From JBJKSO01 sp046703825 (GTDB lineage Bacteria > Chloroflexota > Dormibacteria > Aeolococcales > Bog-877): a stretch of 64,000 bases of DNA. Within the stretch, counting starts at the first letter, position 1; each line of letters starts with the position of its first letter. The stretch spans positions 71,514 to 135,513 of the forward strand of contig JBJKSO010000087.1 in NCBI GenBank assembly GCA_046703825.1. The letters are read 5' to 3'. The notes under the pieces are model-generated. The model ran no database searches, was not told where the DNA came from, and saw only the letters and a list, made by a program, of their open reading frames with translations. The position numbers and the translations under genes were made by a program. Positions 55,864 through 63,774 of the stretch are shown here, one piece after another.

Positions 55864-57533
55864 ATATCCACCGCTACCGGGCTACCCTGCTCCGCCGCCT
55901 GGAGGGCGGCCTCCATCACCGCGATGTTGCGCCGGGCGGATCGGGCGGGCACCGCCAGCGGCTCTCCGGCCAGCAGGTGCCCTGCCAAGTTGCGGTAGAA
56001 GGCGTGGCTGGGCCTGGGTGGCAGCGACAGCGTCTGGTCATGACTGCCCCCATGGCCGTCGGGGGTGAGCACGTGAAGTTCGCAGGGCAGGTCGGTGGGG
56101 AGCAGACGCTCTTCGGCCAGACCTCCGCCCGGGGCCCGCGTGGTCATGGTCCGCTCCCGCCAACGACCAACCGCGGCACCTTTGGTTCCCAGCACGTACC
56201 ACTTGGGTTTGGGCGCGGCGGCGATGTCCGAGTGGGTGAACTGCGCCTCGGCACCTCCTGAGAACCGCAGTCGCAGGTCGAAGTGGTCGTCGTTGGTGAC
56301 GTCGTGCCAGATCAGCTTCTGCCGACTGGCATCGACGCGCACCACCCGGTCTGGGATCAGTTGCAGGATCCAATCTAGGTAGTGGGCACCCCAGTCGTAG
56401 ATCACCCCACCGCTGATCCCGGCATCGGAATGCCAGAAGTGGCAGGGATGGGAGTAGCCACCGACGAAAGTCTCGAGGTGGAAGAGGTGCCCGAGGGCAC
56501 CCTCGCGAACCACCCGCTCCAGGGCGAGGAAGTCGGGGTCCCAGCGGCGGTTCTGGTAGACGGTCAAGGTGCGCTCGGCGCTCTCGGCGGCCCGCACCAG
56601 CTGGTCGGCCTCCGCGGCGCTGAAGCAGAAGGGCTTCTCCACCACCACGTGCTTGCCCGACTGCAGCGCCATCCTCGCCATCTGGGCGTGGGTGTTGGGC
56701 GGAGTGGAGATGACCGCCACCTCCACCGCGGGATCGGCCAGCAACTCGGCGGCGTCCGCCCCGCACACCGCTTCCGGCGAGCGCTCCGACGCCACCGCCA
56801 GCCGTCCCGGGCTACGGTCGCAGATCGACCGCAGCTCGACACCCGCCACCGCCTCCAAGGCGCCGACGTGCTCCTCGGCGATGGCGCCGTAGCCGATCAG
56901 ACCCACCTGGACCGGGCCGGCCTCGGCGTGGCCGGCGACATGCCGTAGGCCGCGGTACAGCAGCTCTTGCACCGCGGTCGCCTGGAAGGTCCGGGCGGAC
57001 TCGCCCAGTCCGAAGAAGAACACTCGCCCGCGACCCGCCGCCCGCACGTAGGCGACCGGCAGCCGGTGGAACCTCCAGGTTGTCTCCAGCAGAACCCGAA
57101 AGCTGGCTTCGGTCGCCTGGGGCTGCGCATAGCAGGAGTCCCGGAGCACCAAGCTCCCGCTCAGCCGCCGGGTGATGTCGTGCTCGCGGTCGCAGACCTC
57201 GCTGACGATCTCGCCCTGGGGTAGCTGGCCCTCCACTCCCGCCCCGGCCAGGCGGCGGAAGCGGTCCATCCCCGCCCAGCGCGCGTTGGTGCAGTGGAGG
57301 CCGACCAGGCCGCCGCCGCGTTCGATGAAGTCGCAGATCGCACGCTCGTGGGTCGGGTCGACGCTGGCGTCACCGGGGTGGGCGACCAGCACGTCGTAAT
57401 CGGGCAGCCCCACCAGCGCCTCGGCGTCACGGACCACCGTGACCGACACGCGGTCCGTGCTGCGCAGGTAGTCCAGCCACGGCTCCAGGCTCGCCAGTTG
57501 CGGATCACCAGCCAGCAGGAGTGTGCGGATCAA
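55860..57533 (-). CDS. ThuA-like domain fused to a Gfo/Idh/MocA oxidoreductase
   Basis: 557 residues. The first about 205 form a ThuA-like (trehalose utilisation) glutamine-amidotransferase-fold domain (VLVAHPGDAS, GGGLVGLHCTNARW, then GRVFFFGLGES). From about 212 a complete Gfo/Idh/MocA protein follows (VGLIGYGAIAEEHVGAL, then ALQSGKHVVVEKPFCF with the catalytic Lys). The two activities usually sit in separate genes. The downstream neighbour is another Gfo/Idh/MocA enzyme with a 4-nt overlap. Likely a sugar or polyol pathway. Confidence 0.88.
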   Translation of the reverse strand: MIRTLLLAGDPQLASLEPWLDYLRSTDRVSVTVVRDAEALVGLPDYDVLVAHPGDASVDPTHERAICDFIERGGGLVGLHCTNARWAGMDRFRRLAGAGVEGQLPQGEIVSEVCDREHDITRRLSGSLVLRDSCYAQPQATEASFRVLLETTWRFHRLPVAYVRAAGRGRVFFFGLGESARTFQATAVQELLYRGLRHVAGHAEAGPVQVGLIGYGAIAEEHVGALEAVAGVELRSICDRSPGRLAVASERSPEAVCGADAAELLADPAVEVAVISTPPNTHAQMARMALQSGKHVVVEKPFCFSAAEADQLVRAAESAERTLTVYQNRRWDPDFLALERVVREGALGHLFHLETFVGGYSHPCHFWHSDAGISGGVIYDWGAHYLDWILQLIPDRVVRVDASRQKLIWHDVTNDDHFDLRLRFSGGAEAQFTHSDIAAAPKPKWYVLGTKGAAVGRWRERTMTTRAPGGGLAEERLLPTDLPCELHVLTPDGHGGSHDQTLSLPPRPSHAFYRNLAGHLLAGEPLAVPARSARRNIAVMEAALQAAEQGSPVAVDI

Positions 57534-57664
57534 GCCCGGCCCTCCAAGAACCAGCCCACTCGATTCCCGAGGCTCACTCTAAAGCCTGATCGGCGACGCC
57601 CCGCGATTTTTGGTCCCAGCGTAGCTCGCGGTTGGATGCAGACCAACGACCTGGGCCGGTCGCG

Positions 57665-58387
57665 CTACCCGCGCGGGCGCCGGCCCACGTGGAGGGCCAC
57701 GATCCCCCAGCTCATCCGCTGGTAGCTGACCCGCTCAAATCCGGCCTCAGCCAACCAGCCGGAAACCACCTCCGGCGGCGGGAAGGCTCGGATCGAGGCG
57801 GTGAGGTAGCGGTAGGCAGCGTCCCGGCCGGCCAGCCGGTGGGAGATGAACGGAATGACGTGGCGCGAGTACCAACCGTAAAGCGGAGCCATCGGTGCCG
57901 CGACCGTGCTGAACTCCAGCACCACCACCCGTCCACCCGGGCGGAGGGTCCGGTACATCTCCCGGAGCGCTGAGCCGGGCGCGAGCACGTTGCGAATCCC
58001 GAATGCCACCGTCGCCGCGTCGAAGCTGGCATCGGCGAACGGCAGCCGGGTGGCGTCCGCCTGCACGAAGTCGATCTGGGGAGCGCGCCGTCGGCCGGCC
58101 TCCAGCATCTCGGGGGTGAGGTCAACGCCCACCACCCGGCCGCCGGGAGCAACCCGGCGGTGCAGCTGCGCGGCCAGCTGGCCGGTCCCGCAACAGAGGT
58201 CCAGCGCCGAATCGCCCAACCGGAGTCGGGTTAGCTGGGCGGCTCGCCGCCGCCACCTGCGGTCCTGACCCAGGCTCAGGACCAGATTTAGCAACTCGTA
58301 GCGGGAGGCGATCGCGCCGAACATCGCCGTGACCGGCTCCGGCTCGGGGTGGCCGGGGACGGGCAGCTGGCTCGCGTCCGCGGTCAA
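57665..58387 (-). CDS. ubiE: UbiE/MenG-type C-methyltransferase (quinone biosynthesis)
   Basis: 240 residues from TTG 58387, which overlaps the mtnP stop by 4 nt (TTGA). The SAM motif I is SALDLCCGTGQLAAQL; the family block AMFGAIASRYELLNLVLSLG and LRPGGRVVVLEFS are typical of demethylmenaquinone/ubiquinone methyltransferases. A longer in-frame reading upstream overlaps mtnP and has no support. Expected substrate is demethylmenaquinone; with NDH-2 in the same window a respiratory quinone role is sensible. Confidence 0.9.
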   Translation of the reverse strand: MTADASQLPVPGHPEPEPVTAMFGAIASRYELLNLVLSLGQDRRWRRRAAQLTRLRLGDSALDLCCGTGQLAAQLHRRVAPGGRVVGVDLTPEMLEAGRRRAPQIDFVQADATRLPFADASFDAATVAFGIRNVLAPGSALREMYRTLRPGGRVVVLEFSTVAAPMAPLYGWYSRHVIPFISHRLAGRDAAYRYLTASIRAFPPPEVVSGWLAEAGFERVSYQRMSWGIVALHVGRRPRG

Positions 58388-59271
58388 TTTGCCGTCGCCG
58401 CAGGTGCCATTCCGCGGCTCGGTTGCAGGTAACCGGCACAGCGGCACTGGGGCTGGTCGGGCAGTGCCGCGAGCGCGTCCAGGGCCACCTGGCCCAGCTG
58501 CTCCGCGCCCTCGCGGACGATGGCCCGCAGAAGCTCGAAGTCCCACTCCGGGCGCACCCCCTCCGCGTAGTTCAGCACCATCTGCACCGCCCCGAAGCAC
58601 GCACCCAGCTCGCGGGCCAGGTAAATGTCGGGGGTCAGAGTCTGGCTGATGATGTCCCCTCCGAAGCGGGTCAGCGCGGTGACCTCGGCCGCCGTGGCTC
58701 GGCGCGGACCCTCGATGCTGGCGTGCACCGCCCGGTTGAAGGCCCGGGTTGCCTTCTCCGCAGCGAACTGGCGCGACCTCTGCCAGAGGGCTTCCCGGAT
58801 GTCGGGGCAGAAGGGCTCCCGCATCACCACCGCCGCCCCCGGGTTGAGCCGGCCGCCGTACTGCGGCGTGAAGTCGATGAAGTCGTGGGGTACCACTAGG
58901 TCCCGCGGGTGAAAGTGCTGGCTGATGCTGGCCACTCCCGACTCGGCGACGATGCGCTGCACGCCTGATCGCTGCAGCACCCAGAAGAGGGCCAGGCTCT
59001 GCTGGGCGAGATCCTGGCTGGTGAGGGTCGCCCACTCGTCGTCGCCGATCGCGTGGCGGCGCGCGAAGAGCGCCGAACGTACCAGCCCCGGGCTGGGCTC
59101 CAGCTCGAAGTGGGTCACCGGCGGGCTGGCTCCGAAGGGGGTGTCAAACGAGAGCTCGTGGCTCAAAGGACGGAATCGCTCGTCCTGCTCCGCAATCTCG
59201 AGATGGCCGGCGCGGGCACCACCGAGAAGCGCGAATTCAGCCGGCGGCACGTGTCCCGCCGCGTTCCCCAT
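58384..59271 (-). CDS. mtnP: S-methyl-5'-thioadenosine phosphorylase
   Basis: 295-residue PNP/MTAP-family protein. Blocks: VVPHDFIDFTPQYGGR, the phosphate/ribose region SIEGPRRATAAEV, and GGDIISQTLTPDIYLARE. It releases adenine from methylthioadenosine for methionine salvage. It lies 26 nt downstream of the endonuclease-family gene and overlaps the methyltransferase gene, giving a three-gene run. The length and the added N-terminus (about 25 residues) are slightly longer than usual. Confidence 0.85.
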   Translation of the reverse strand: MGNAAGHVPPAEFALLGGARAGHLEIAEQDERFRPLSHELSFDTPFGASPPVTHFELEPSPGLVRSALFARRHAIGDDEWATLTSQDLAQQSLALFWVLQRSGVQRIVAESGVASISQHFHPRDLVVPHDFIDFTPQYGGRLNPGAAVVMREPFCPDIREALWQRSRQFAAEKATRAFNRAVHASIEGPRRATAAEVTALTRFGGDIISQTLTPDIYLARELGACFGAVQMVLNYAEGVRPEWDFELLRAIVREGAEQLGQVALDALAALPDQPQCRCAGYLQPSRGMAPAATAN

Positions 59272-59297
59272 GGCCCGAGTATATGAACCGGGAAGCG

Positions 59298-60356
59298 TTA
59301 GCCCGCCATCGATCCCGGTTGCCGGCCGGGGACGGCCTCCCGGCCGAGGTCGAACTCTGCCAGCACAGGGTAGTGGTCGCTGGCTCGGCGGGCCAGCCGC
59401 GCCAGCGCCCCGTGGCGTCCCACCACTTCGCAGCTGCGCAGCCGGTCCCGCCAGCGCGGATCCATGAAGATGTAGTCGATGCGCACCGCCGGCTGGTAGG
59501 TGGGACAGGTGAAATGGTCGCCCCGAGGATGAACCTGGCGTAAACAGTCAAGGTAGCCGGCGGCAAGCATGCTCCGGACGGCCGCGCGCGGCAGCAGCGC
59601 TCCCAGCACGGCGTCGGTGGTGTCCCCCCGCGGGAGTGCCTCCAGCAGAGGGTGCACCAGCCAGGGAAGTCGAGGCAACCCCACCCGCACCGCCTCGGGC
59701 AGCGCCTCCACCGCCGTCGCCGACTCAACCGCCGCCTGCGGCCACCAGGGGAGCCGGGTGAGCGCGGCAGGGAGCTGGGCCAGTGCCGCCGGGGTCTCCA
59801 GCTGGCCCTCGCGGCGCCACCGCTCCAGCTGGGCGAAGAAGTCGGTGGCGCGCACGCGGTCGCCCGGCGCCAGGGAATTGAAGTCGCCCAGCACCAGCGA
59901 CGGGGTTTGCGGCTGCTGTTCCGCGTGGCGTCGCACCTCCTCCAGCTCGCGCAGGCGCTCGGGCTCGGCACGGCCGCGGCGCTGAAAGGCGGCGGTGAGG
60001 TGGACCGTGTGGAGGCGCACCGTCGGATAGACGCTTCCGGGAGGCGCCTCCAGCCAGGCCTCGATCGAGTTCCGAAGAAAGATGTCAGGATCGCGGTGGT
60101 TGGACCAGCGCTGCACCGGCAGCCGCGTCAGCACACTCTGGTGCCTGGGGCTGGGCGCCGTGGCGAAGAGCACCTGATAGCCGAGGGCATCACCCAGCGC
60201 GCGCACGGGGGCTTCCTCCTCGGTCTCCTGGAGCGCGAGTACATCCGCGTCCATGGCTCGCACCAGTTCGCGGATCTCCGACCAGCGCCCCCCACCACCA
60301 ACCAGGATGTTGTAGGTCGCGACCCTGAGCCGCCCCGAGGACACGGGCTCGCTCAC
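59298..60356 (-). CDS. Endonuclease/exonuclease/phosphatase family protein
   Basis: 352 residues. Family markers: VATYNILVGGG at the start, ALQETEEE (catalytic Glu), VLGDFNSLAPGD, VRIDYIFMDP and ASDHYPVLAEFD (catalytic His). Members include DNase I-like nucleases and phospholipid/inositol phosphatases. A long insertion (about residues 180-275) separates the DFNS and DYIF motifs. First gene of the run to mtnP and ubiE. Substrate unknown. Confidence 0.85.
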   Translation of the reverse strand: MSEPVSSGRLRVATYNILVGGGGRWSEIRELVRAMDADVLALQETEEEAPVRALGDALGYQVLFATAPSPRHQSVLTRLPVQRWSNHRDPDIFLRNSIEAWLEAPPGSVYPTVRLHTVHLTAAFQRRGRAEPERLRELEEVRRHAEQQPQTPSLVLGDFNSLAPGDRVRATDFFAQLERWRREGQLETPAALAQLPAALTRLPWWPQAAVESATAVEALPEAVRVGLPRLPWLVHPLLEALPRGDTTDAVLGALLPRAAVRSMLAAGYLDCLRQVHPRGDHFTCPTYQPAVRIDYIFMDPRWRDRLRSCEVVGRHGALARLARRASDHYPVLAEFDLGREAVPGRQPGSMAG

Positions 60357-60431
60357 CAGGGCTGACGGCCCTGCGGCTTGGAACCCATCGCAACGATTTT
60401 AGGTGAGAGCGGCGGTCATACCCTGGTCGCC

Positions 60432-61256
60432 ATGGAAGCATTCATCTGCACCACCTGCGGAGCCCAGTACCCGCCCGCCCGCCGGCCCCCGGAAAGCTGC
60501 CGCCTGTGCCAAGACGAGCGGCAGTACGTCAACCGCTCCGGCCAGGGCTGGACCACCCTAGGTCAGATGGCCGGCCACTACCAAAACCAGCTGGTAGAGG
60601 TGGAGCCCGACCTGCTGAGGATCGACACCCAGCCCAGCTTCGGCATCGGCCAGAGCGCATTCGTGGTCTTGGGCCCCGGTGGAAACCTGCTCTGGGACTG
60701 CGTCAGCTGGATCGACGACGCAACCGTCGCCGAACTGCAGCGGCGCGGTGGCATCCAGGCAATCGCAATCAGCCACCCGCACTTCTATGCCAGCTGCACC
60801 GAGTGGAGCCGTCGCTTCGGCTGGGCGCCGCTCTACCTCAGCGCCGCCGACAAGGATTTCTTGCCCTGGCCGGGCCAGCACGTGGTCCACTTCGAAGCCG
60901 ACTCCGCGGAGCCGCTCCCCGGGATCACGGTCGCGCGCCTGGGCGGGCACTTCCACGGCTCGACTGTCCTGCATTGGCCGGCCGGCGCCGACGGCAGGGG
61001 GGTGCTGCTCACCGGAGACACCATCGCCGTCGCCGCCGACCCTGCCTGGGTCACCTTCCTCTACAGCTTCCCCAATCGCGTCCCGCTCTCGGCGGCCGAG
61101 GTGACCGAGGTAGTCGCCCGCGCCCTTCGGTATCGATTCGACCGCATCTACGCCGCCTGGCCGGCCGATGTGGTGGCCAGCGGTGCCAGCCAGGCTGTGC
61201 GCCGCTCAGCGGAACGGTACACGGGGATGCTGGCCGGGACATGGCCGCGGCGCTGA
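60432..61256 (+). CDS. MBL-fold metallo-hydrolase with N-terminal rubredoxin-like zinc ribbon
   Basis: 274 residues from ATG 60432; a longer frame opens at TTG 60378 with no ribosome-binding site. The start MEAFICTTCGAQYPPA then SCRLC forms a CxxC...CxxC zinc knuckle. The MBL part has AISHPHFYASC (a reduced HxHxDH motif), GGHFHGSTV and VLLTGDTIAV. It is the first gene of a four-gene rightward run. Substrate unknown. Confidence 0.8.
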   Translation: MEAFICTTCGAQYPPARRPPESCRLCQDERQYVNRSGQGWTTLGQMAGHYQNQLVEVEPDLLRIDTQPSFGIGQSAFVVLGPGGNLLWDCVSWIDDATVAELQRRGGIQAIAISHPHFYASCTEWSRRFGWAPLYLSAADKDFLPWPGQHVVHFEADSAEPLPGITVARLGGHFHGSTVLHWPAGADGRGVLLTGDTIAVAADPAWVTFLYSFPNRVPLSAAEVTEVVARALRYRFDRIYAAWPADVVASGASQAVRRSAERYTGMLAGTWPRR

Positions 61257-61954
61257 CCGATACGGATGGTCACTTGGAGCGGTTCTTAGCGGGGCTAAGC
61301 CTAGACTTGGGAGCGGAGTCAGTTTTCGCTGATTCCCGGTCGTTTTCGGTGGAGTTGTTGGCAGCTCGCTCCCGACCCCTTGCGCACATCTCCGCGCCTG
61401 TTCGGCTACGCCTGGTCCTCCGCCCCCGGGTCCTGCTACTGGTCGGAACAGGCTTGGTTGCGGGCGTCACGGTCGGCCTGGGCTCGCTGCTGCTGCAGAT
61501 TCACTACAGCGCGCTCTACCAGCGAGGAGCTGCGCTCAACGCCTGGGAGAACATGTTTCGGCTGGGAGCACCGTGGCAGGCGCTGATACCGGTCGCGGCC
61601 GCCGCCGCGCTGGCATTGATCGGCGCCTGGCGCCTGCCGACCACCCGGCCGGAGCCGACCCTCGGACTGGGCCGGGGCGAGCCGCGGAGTGCCAGCGAGC
61701 TGCGGCGCGGGCTTCGCCGCGAACGCGCAGGGGTGCGAGCGCTCTACCTAGCCTTCTCGCTGCTCAGCGCGGCCGTTGCCGTGCGTCTCGCGGTCTACGC
61801 CATAGCGGCCATGTCCGGCCAGGTGGTGGCCAGGACCTCGCTGGCGGGAGTCGCACTCGAGGTAGTGGTCTGGGGCCTGTGCTGGGCGGCGGTGGCCTTC
61901 TGGGTCCGGCGCTACCGGGAACAGCTGGACGGCTGGGGCGTCGGCGCTGGCTGA
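61241..61954 (+). CDS. Multi-pass membrane protein of unknown function
   Basis: 237 residues from ATG 61241, overlapping the MBL gene by 16 nt. Four hydrophobic segments: VLLLVGTGLVAGVTVGLGSL, ALIPVAAAAALALIGAWRL, LYLAFSLLSAAVAVRLAVYA and LEVVVWGLCWAAVAFWVRR. The stop codon overlaps the apparent start of a glutaredoxin-like gene in another frame. No named domain recognised. Confidence 0.65.
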   Translation: MAAALTDTDGHLERFLAGLSLDLGAESVFADSRSFSVELLAARSRPLAHISAPVRLRLVLRPRVLLLVGTGLVAGVTVGLGSLLLQIHYSALYQRGAALNAWENMFRLGAPWQALIPVAAAAALALIGAWRLPTTRPEPTLGLGRGEPRSASELRRGLRRERAGVRALYLAFSLLSAAVAVRLAVYAIAAMSGQVVARTSLAGVALEVVVWGLCWAAVAFWVRRYREQLDGWGVGAG

Positions 61955-62192
61955 GCCAGGTCTGCGCCTGCTCAGTCGGCGCGGCTGCCACCTCTGCGAC
62001 TCGGCCCGGCAGATCGCACAAGCGGCGGCCCGGCGGTTCCAGCTCACGCTTCAGGAGTTCGATATCGACGAGGACGAGGAGCAGCTGCGCCAGTTTCACG
62101 AGCGGGTGCCGGTCCTGCTCCGCGGCGACCGGGTTCTCGCGGAAGGGCGCTTCGACCTCCGGGAAGTGGAAGACGCGCTGGCCGACGGCTAA
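61947..62192 (+). CDS. Glutaredoxin-like protein (81 aa) with no canonical start codon
   Basis: A clear thioredoxin-fold glutaredoxin (GLRLLSRRGCHLCDSARQ with redox motif CHLC, then RVPVLLRGDRVLAEGRFDLR) is encoded to TAA 62190-62192. In this frame there is no ATG, GTG or TTG between an upstream TAG and the CHLC motif. The best start is CTG 61947, overlapping the preceding stop by 8 nt. The alternative is a +1 frameshift from the membrane protein gene, which would make a membrane-glutaredoxin fusion. Glutaredoxins of this small (DUF836) group handle thiol-disulfide exchange. Confidence 0.75.
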   Translation: MAEPGLRLLSRRGCHLCDSARQIAQAAARRFQLTLQEFDIDEDEEQLRQFHERVPVLLRGDRVLAEGRFDLREVEDALADG

Positions 62193-62243
62193 CAGCCCTC
62201 TGACATTGCCGTAACGGGCGATTTCAGGGGGCTCGCGCCACCT

Positions 62244-63767
62244 ATGCTTGCGCCGATGCCCGACGGCCACCTTGGGGGGGGCCTTCCCGAGCTGTCGGTC
62301 GTGATCCCCACACGTAACGAAGCCGACAACCTTGACGCTCTGCTAACTCGGCTGGAGCGCAGCCTGGCCGGGGTTGACTACGAGTTGATCTTCGTCGACG
62401 ACAGCGACGACGGCACCCCGGAACGGCTTCAGCAACTGGGCGGTACGGACGGGCGCATCTGCTGCTTCCACCGCCGGACCGGCGACCGCGCAGGCGGGCT
62501 CAGCACCGCGGTGACGTTGGGGCTCGCGCGGGTGCGCGGTCGCGCCGTCTGCGTCATGGATGCGGACCTGCAGCATCCCCCCGAGACTGTGCCGCAGCTG
62601 CTGGCGGCCCAGCGGGACGGAGCGGACCTGGTGGTGGCGAGCCGGTACATGTCCGGCGGCAGCCGTGAGGGCCTGAGTCGCGGGGTAAGGCAGCTGGTGT
62701 CACGGGTGGCCACCTGGCTGGTGCGCGCGCTCTTTCGTGAGGCGCGGGCCAGCAGCGATCCCCTGGCAGGGTTCTTCTTGTGTCCTGCGTCACTGGTTCG
62801 GGGGTTGGAGCTGCGCCCCACCGGGTTCAAGATCCTGTTGGAGCTGCTGGTTTGCTCGCCGGGAGTCAAAGTCGTCGACGTACCGCTGCGCTTTCAGAGC
62901 CGCGCCGGCGGCGAGAGCAAGGCCTCGGCTCGCCAGGGCTGGCTGTTCCTGCGCCACGTCTGGTCGCTGATGCGGGACGTTCCCGGGAGCGCCCGCCGCT
63001 GGAAGTTCGTCATGGTCGGCGCGAGCGGGCTGCTGCTCTTCCTCGCGCTGCTGCAGCTGCTGGGGGTGGTAGCCGACTGGGTGGCTCTGGCCGCTTGGAG
63101 CGTGGCGTTTTGTGCCTCGCTGACCTGGAACTTCGCCCTCAACCTGCGGATCACCTTCGCCGACCTGCGGCGCGATCGCTACCCATTCATGCATCGCTAC
63201 ATCGGCTCCAGCCTCACCGCGGGCGGTACCCAGCTGATCCTGTTCCTGGGCTTGGTGGGCACCAGCCTGCCGCTCGTGGTGGATGGGCTGTTGGCGGCGG
63301 TCGCCAGCATGGGCGTCAACGGGATGCTCAACTCGCAGCTGGTGCATCAGCGGCTGCGCCGACCGCCGCGCGCGCTCGACCTGCCGACCCTGCTCCAGGA
63401 GCTGCCGCGCCTCTGCCAGGCGCAGCTGGCCTGGCGGTACGAGGCCGATCAGCCTTTGCCGGCCGGACTCCCCCGCCCCCTGCCCTCAGCCGTCGCCGCG
63501 CTGGCAGCGCGTGCGGTCGCCGGCTCGGTGCCGGTGATCTGGACCGAAGCTCAGTCCCTGCGTGCCCAGGCCCGCCGCAGCGTCGAGCTGACCTCGCTGA
63601 TGGTTCTGCCCTTCGATGACAGCGATGGATCGCACGCCCTGATCCTCTACCGCTACAGCCCGCTGGGTTTCTCTACCGCGGATCTGCACGCTGCCCTGCG
63701 GCAGCTGCAGCGGCTGCAGCCGCTGCCGACCCCGACCAGCGCGCCGGCGGCCTCACCCGCGGTCTGA
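62244..63767 (+). CDS. GT2 glycosyltransferase-GtrA-like membrane protein with GAF-like C-terminus
   Basis: 507 residues. Residues about 13-240 form a GT2 (polyprenyl-phosphate sugar transferase-like) domain: LSVVIPTRNEADNL, VDDSDDG and VMDADLQHPP (DxD). About 250-370 is a GtrA-type four-helix membrane domain (KFVMVGASGLLLFLALLQLL, LTWNFALNLRITF). The last about 130 residues (WTEAQSLRAQARRSVELTSL, MVLPFDDSDG, then RYSPLGFSTADL) look like the end of a GAF domain, which is unusual on a GT2-GtrA protein. Likely role: transfer of a sugar to or from polyprenyl phosphate. Start ATG 62244 or 62256. Confidence 0.85.
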   Translation: MLAPMPDGHLGGGLPELSVVIPTRNEADNLDALLTRLERSLAGVDYELIFVDDSDDGTPERLQQLGGTDGRICCFHRRTGDRAGGLSTAVTLGLARVRGRAVCVMDADLQHPPETVPQLLAAQRDGADLVVASRYMSGGSREGLSRGVRQLVSRVATWLVRALFREARASSDPLAGFFLCPASLVRGLELRPTGFKILLELLVCSPGVKVVDVPLRFQSRAGGESKASARQGWLFLRHVWSLMRDVPGSARRWKFVMVGASGLLLFLALLQLLGVVADWVALAAWSVAFCASLTWNFALNLRITFADLRRDRYPFMHRYIGSSLTAGGTQLILFLGLVGTSLPLVVDGLLAAVASMGVNGMLNSQLVHQRLRRPPRALDLPTLLQELPRLCQAQLAWRYEADQPLPAGLPRPLPSAVAALAARAVAGSVPVIWTEAQSLRAQARRSVELTSLMVLPFDDSDGSHALILYRYSPLGFSTADLHAALRQLQRLQPLPTPTSAPAASPAV

Positions 63768-63774
63768 TTCCTGC

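Noticed and set aside
58388..59035. A long minus-strand frame extending the UbiE/MenG gene upstream.
   Set aside because: It runs antisense-free but out of frame through mtnP, whose protein is clearly real; the extension is Arg/Pro/Gly-rich shadow sequence.
60506..61240. A plus-strand frame joined to the membrane protein gene.
   Set aside because: It overlaps the MBL-fold gene in another frame and has shadow composition; the membrane protein starts at 61241.
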